Shown piece after piece: positions 6,286-7,515 of a DNA stretch of 7,515 nucleotides. Source of the DNA: Akkermansia sp. (GTDB lineage Bacteria; Verrucomicrobiota; Verrucomicrobiia; Verrucomicrobiales; Akkermansiaceae); the NCBI GenBank assembly GCA_020047775.1, contig JAIFNK010000223.1, positions 1-7,515 of the forward strand, written 5' to 3'. Each line of letters opens with the position of its first letter. The first letter of the stretch is position 1. Under the pieces are notes generated by a model, which saw nothing but the letters and a program-made list of their open reading frames with translations, made no database searches and was not told where the DNA came from. Made by a program: the position numbers and the translations under genes.

Positions 6286-6849
6286 ATGCCCTCTTATCTT
6301 TTCTGGCTCTTCTCCACCGTCATGCTCATCGGCGGGGTTTCCGTGATCGCCTTCCGCAATCCGGTTTCCAGCGCAATGTCCGTGGTCACCTGCTTCGTCG
6401 GTCTCGCCGGTTTGTTCATCGGCCTCAGCGCCTTCTTCGTCGGCGTGATTCAAATCCTCGTCTATACCGGCGCGGTGATGGTGTTGTTCCTCTTCATCAT
6501 CATGCTGCTCGACCTCAAGGATGAGGAAAAAGCCGCCAAACCCCTGCTGCCCATCGCGGCCGGTATCGCCTTGGTCGCCGCTTTCATGGTGCAACTCATC
6601 GGCATCCTTTCCCGCACGCCGGATGTGATCGCACCGAATCTCGACAAGGAATCGCTCGCCGCGGCCGCCAGCGGATTTCCAGCGACCAGCAAAATCGCCA
6701 CCACGCTCACCCAGGGAAAACTCCCCGACGTCCATCTCATCGGTCACACGCTTTTTACCGATTACAACCTTCCGCTCCAGATCCTCGGTGTCCTGCTGCT
6801 CGTCGCCACAGTCGGTGTCGTCGTCCTCTCAAAACGCCAGGCGGAATAA
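6286..6849 (+). CDS. nuoJ: NADH-quinone oxidoreductase subunit J (complex I membrane subunit, ND6 family)
   Basis: NuoJ is a small membrane subunit between NuoH and the antiporter-like subunits; its third helix takes part in coupling quinone reduction to proton movement. The 187-residue product has about five hydrophobic segments. The family signature runs from residue 56: QILVYTGAVMVLFLFIIMLL, with RNPVSSAMS earlier (about 24-32). Near the C-terminus are HTLFTDYNLPLQILGVLLLVA and a last membrane helix ending in SKRQAE. The soluble loop at about 108-150 is long and poorly conserved, as is usual for ND6 proteins. The ATG at 6286 directly precedes the first helix. The 16-nt leader (ctttttctaatatccc) has no Shine-Dalgarno sequence. 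Gene order I-J-K supports the call. Confidence 0.94.
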   Translation: MPSYLFWLFSTVMLIGGVSVIAFRNPVSSAMSVVTCFVGLAGLFIGLSAFFVGVIQILVYTGAVMVLFLFIIMLLDLKDEEKAAKPLLPIAAGIALVAAFMVQLIGILSRTPDVIAPNLDKESLAAAASGFPATSKIATTLTQGKLPDVHLIGHTLFTDYNLPLQILGVLLLVATVGVVVLSKRQAE

Positions 6850-6858
6850 ATTTATTAT

Positions 6859-6893
6859 CTGATCACTCCTCACTGATCACTAGCAACTTCTTA
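6859..6893 (+). repeat. Phased CTGATCA-type heptanucleotide repeat in the nuoJ-nuoK spacer
   Basis: Five 7-nt units each begin with CT at 6859, 6866, 6873, 6880 and 6887. The first and third are CTGATCA, the second is CTCCTCA, and the last two are diverged (CTAGCAA, CTTCTTA). The two TGATCA hexamers are self-complementary and could pair across an 8-nt loop. The block occupies nearly all of the 46-nt spacer and ends two bases before the nuoK ATG. Its first 23 bases match the nuoK-nuoL block at 21 positions. Confidence 0.6.
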
Positions 6894-6895
6894 AA

Positions 6896-7216
6896 ATGGC
6901 CACTCTCAACGACTACCTGCTCGTCTCCGGGCTCCTCTTCGCCATCGGCCTCGCCGGCGTGGTACTGCGCCGGAACATCATCATCGTCTTCATGTGCCTG
7001 GAGCTCATGCTCAGCGCGGCGAACCTCACGCTGGTCGCGTTTTCCCGCTTCCACGTCTCGCCTAACGGCCTGCCAGATTACAACGGCCAGATGCTCGTCT
7101 TCTTCGTCATCACCGTCGCCGCCGCGGAAGTCGCCGTCGGACTCGCGATCATCGTCGCCCTCTACCGCGCCCGTCAAACCATCCACACCGACGAGCTGAC
7201 CAGCCTGAAGGGCTGA
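6896..7216 (+). CDS. nuoK: NADH-quinone oxidoreductase subunit K (complex I membrane subunit, ND4L family)
   Basis: NuoK is a three-helix subunit of the membrane arm related to the antiporter subunit Mrp C, with two buried glutamates needed for coupling. The 106-residue product has the normal length. Three hydrophobic segments lie at about 7-24, 28-50 and 66-92. E36 (in [12 protein letters not shown]) and E78 (in [12 protein letters not shown]) occupy the positions of the essential helix-2 and helix-3 glutamates known in E. coli (E36 and E72). [15 protein letters not shown] is the typical helix-2 start. The C-terminus is short and polar. The ATG at 6896 gives the family's normal N-terminus. 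It has no Shine-Dalgarno sequence and is preceded directly by the heptad block; another such block follows the stop. Confidence 0.96.
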   Translation: MATLNDYLLVSGLLFAIGLAGVVLRRNIIIVFMCLELMLSAANLTLVAFSRFHVSPNGLPDYNGQMLVFFVITVAAAEVAVGLAIIVALYRARQTIHTDELTSLKG

Positions 7217-7223
7217 TTTTTCT

Positions 7224-7251
7224 CTGATCACTGATCACTGATCACTTTCCA
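7224..7251 (+). repeat. Phased CTGATCA heptanucleotide repeat in the nuoK-nuoL spacer
   Basis: CTGATCA is repeated three times without a gap at 7224, 7231 and 7238. A diverged unit CTTTCCA at 7245 keeps the 7-nt register, and a final CTC touches the nuoL ATG at 7255. Each unit carries a self-complementary TGATCA hexamer. It closely resembles the nuoJ-nuoK block 365 bp upstream. Confidence 0.7.
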
Positions 7252-7254
7252 CTC

Positions 7255-7515
7255 ATGCCAATGAATCTCGCCTGGATCCTCCTCTTCCTCCCGCTCGCCG
7301 TCGCGGCGGCGAACCAACTTGTCCTGAAAATGACCGGGCTCGCGCCGATCATTTCGGTGGCCTCCGCGTTGGTGACCTTCGTCATCGCCCTGCTGCTGCT
7401 GGGTAAAAATGAAACCTCCCATTTCGCCTGGGCGACCATCGGCGATTTTTCCATCAACATCGGCATCAAGCTCGACCAACTTTCCACCGGCATGATGATC
7501 GTCGTCACCGGCGTC
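7255..7515 (+). CDS. nuoL: NADH-quinone oxidoreductase subunit L, N-terminal fragment (ND5 / antiporter-like family; runs off the right edge)
   Basis: The frame from the ATG at 7255 is open for 87 codons to the window edge. The product begins MPMNLAWILLFLPLAVAAANQ, a first membrane helix. A second hydrophobic segment follows (about residues 31-51), then a short loop, FAWATIGDFSINIGIKLDQLS, and the start of TGMMIVVTGV. This layout, a polar strand ending in a D-x-LS motif followed by a helix with M-x-VVTGV, is the N-terminus of NuoL, the most distal proton-pumping subunit. Position after nuoK fits the canonical order. An in-frame ATG at 7261 would shorten it by two residues and cannot be excluded, since neither has a Shine-Dalgarno sequence. 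The antiporter domain proper lies outside the window. Confidence 0.9.
   Translation, partial: MPMNLAWILLFLPLAVAAANQLVLKMTGLAPIISVASALVTFVIALLLLGKNETSHFAWATIGDFSINIGIKLDQLSTGMMIVVTGV

Noticed and set aside
7224..7251. CRISPR array or other repeat-spacer locus
   Set aside because: The units are 7 nt with no unique spacers, so they are simple tandem repeats.
1..7515. Defence island, prophage, transposon or novel multi-gene system
   Set aside because: Apart from one small unknown gene, all coding sequence is accounted for by helicase, ilvA and complex I genes; there is no transposase, integrase, nuclease-plus-sensor pair or reverse transcriptase.

Overview
The window is a GC-rich piece of bacterial chromosome carrying housekeeping genes. 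The most likely source is a member of the Verrucomicrobiota or a PVC relative. This placement is an inference from the overall protein style, the nearly absent Shine-Dalgarno leaders and a 'GTGILPV'-type palindromic repeat that I remember as dispersed in PVC genomes; it was not confirmed by any search. Both ends of the window cut through genes.

Layout. Positions 1-284 (minus strand) hold the N-terminus of a UvrD/PcrA/Rep-type superfamily 1 helicase. A 222-bp divergent spacer follows. Positions 507-2051 (plus) encode a full-length two-domain biosynthetic threonine dehydratase (ilvA). Its 3' end overlaps, tail to tail, an unrecognised minus-strand gene (1994-2404). A 182-bp divergent spacer (2405-2586) contains a perfect palindrome matching the CRP/FNR-family pattern TGTGA-N6-TCACA. 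From 2587 to the end of the window there is a same-strand run of respiratory complex I genes in canonical order: nuoG, nuoH, nuoI, nuoJ, nuoK and the start of nuoL.

How the genes work together. NuoG and NuoI carry iron-sulfur clusters that pass electrons from the NADH module towards quinone. NuoH forms the membrane side of the quinone site, and NuoJ, NuoK and NuoL belong to the proton-translocating arm. The run begins at nuoG, so nuoA-F must lie elsewhere or be organised separately. ilvA (isoleucine synthesis) and the helicase are not functionally linked to complex I.

The features that the gene list does not explain lie within and between the nuo genes. NuoG carries an in-frame palindromic element that looks like a dispersed repeat captured in the coding sequence. 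Three of the five intergenic spacers are built of heptanucleotide units in exact 7-nt register: TAACnnn before nuoH, and CTGATCA-type before nuoK and before nuoL. None of the nuo starts has a recognisable Shine-Dalgarno sequence. I saw no RNA gene, CRISPR array, transposase, defence system or other clearly new multi-gene system.
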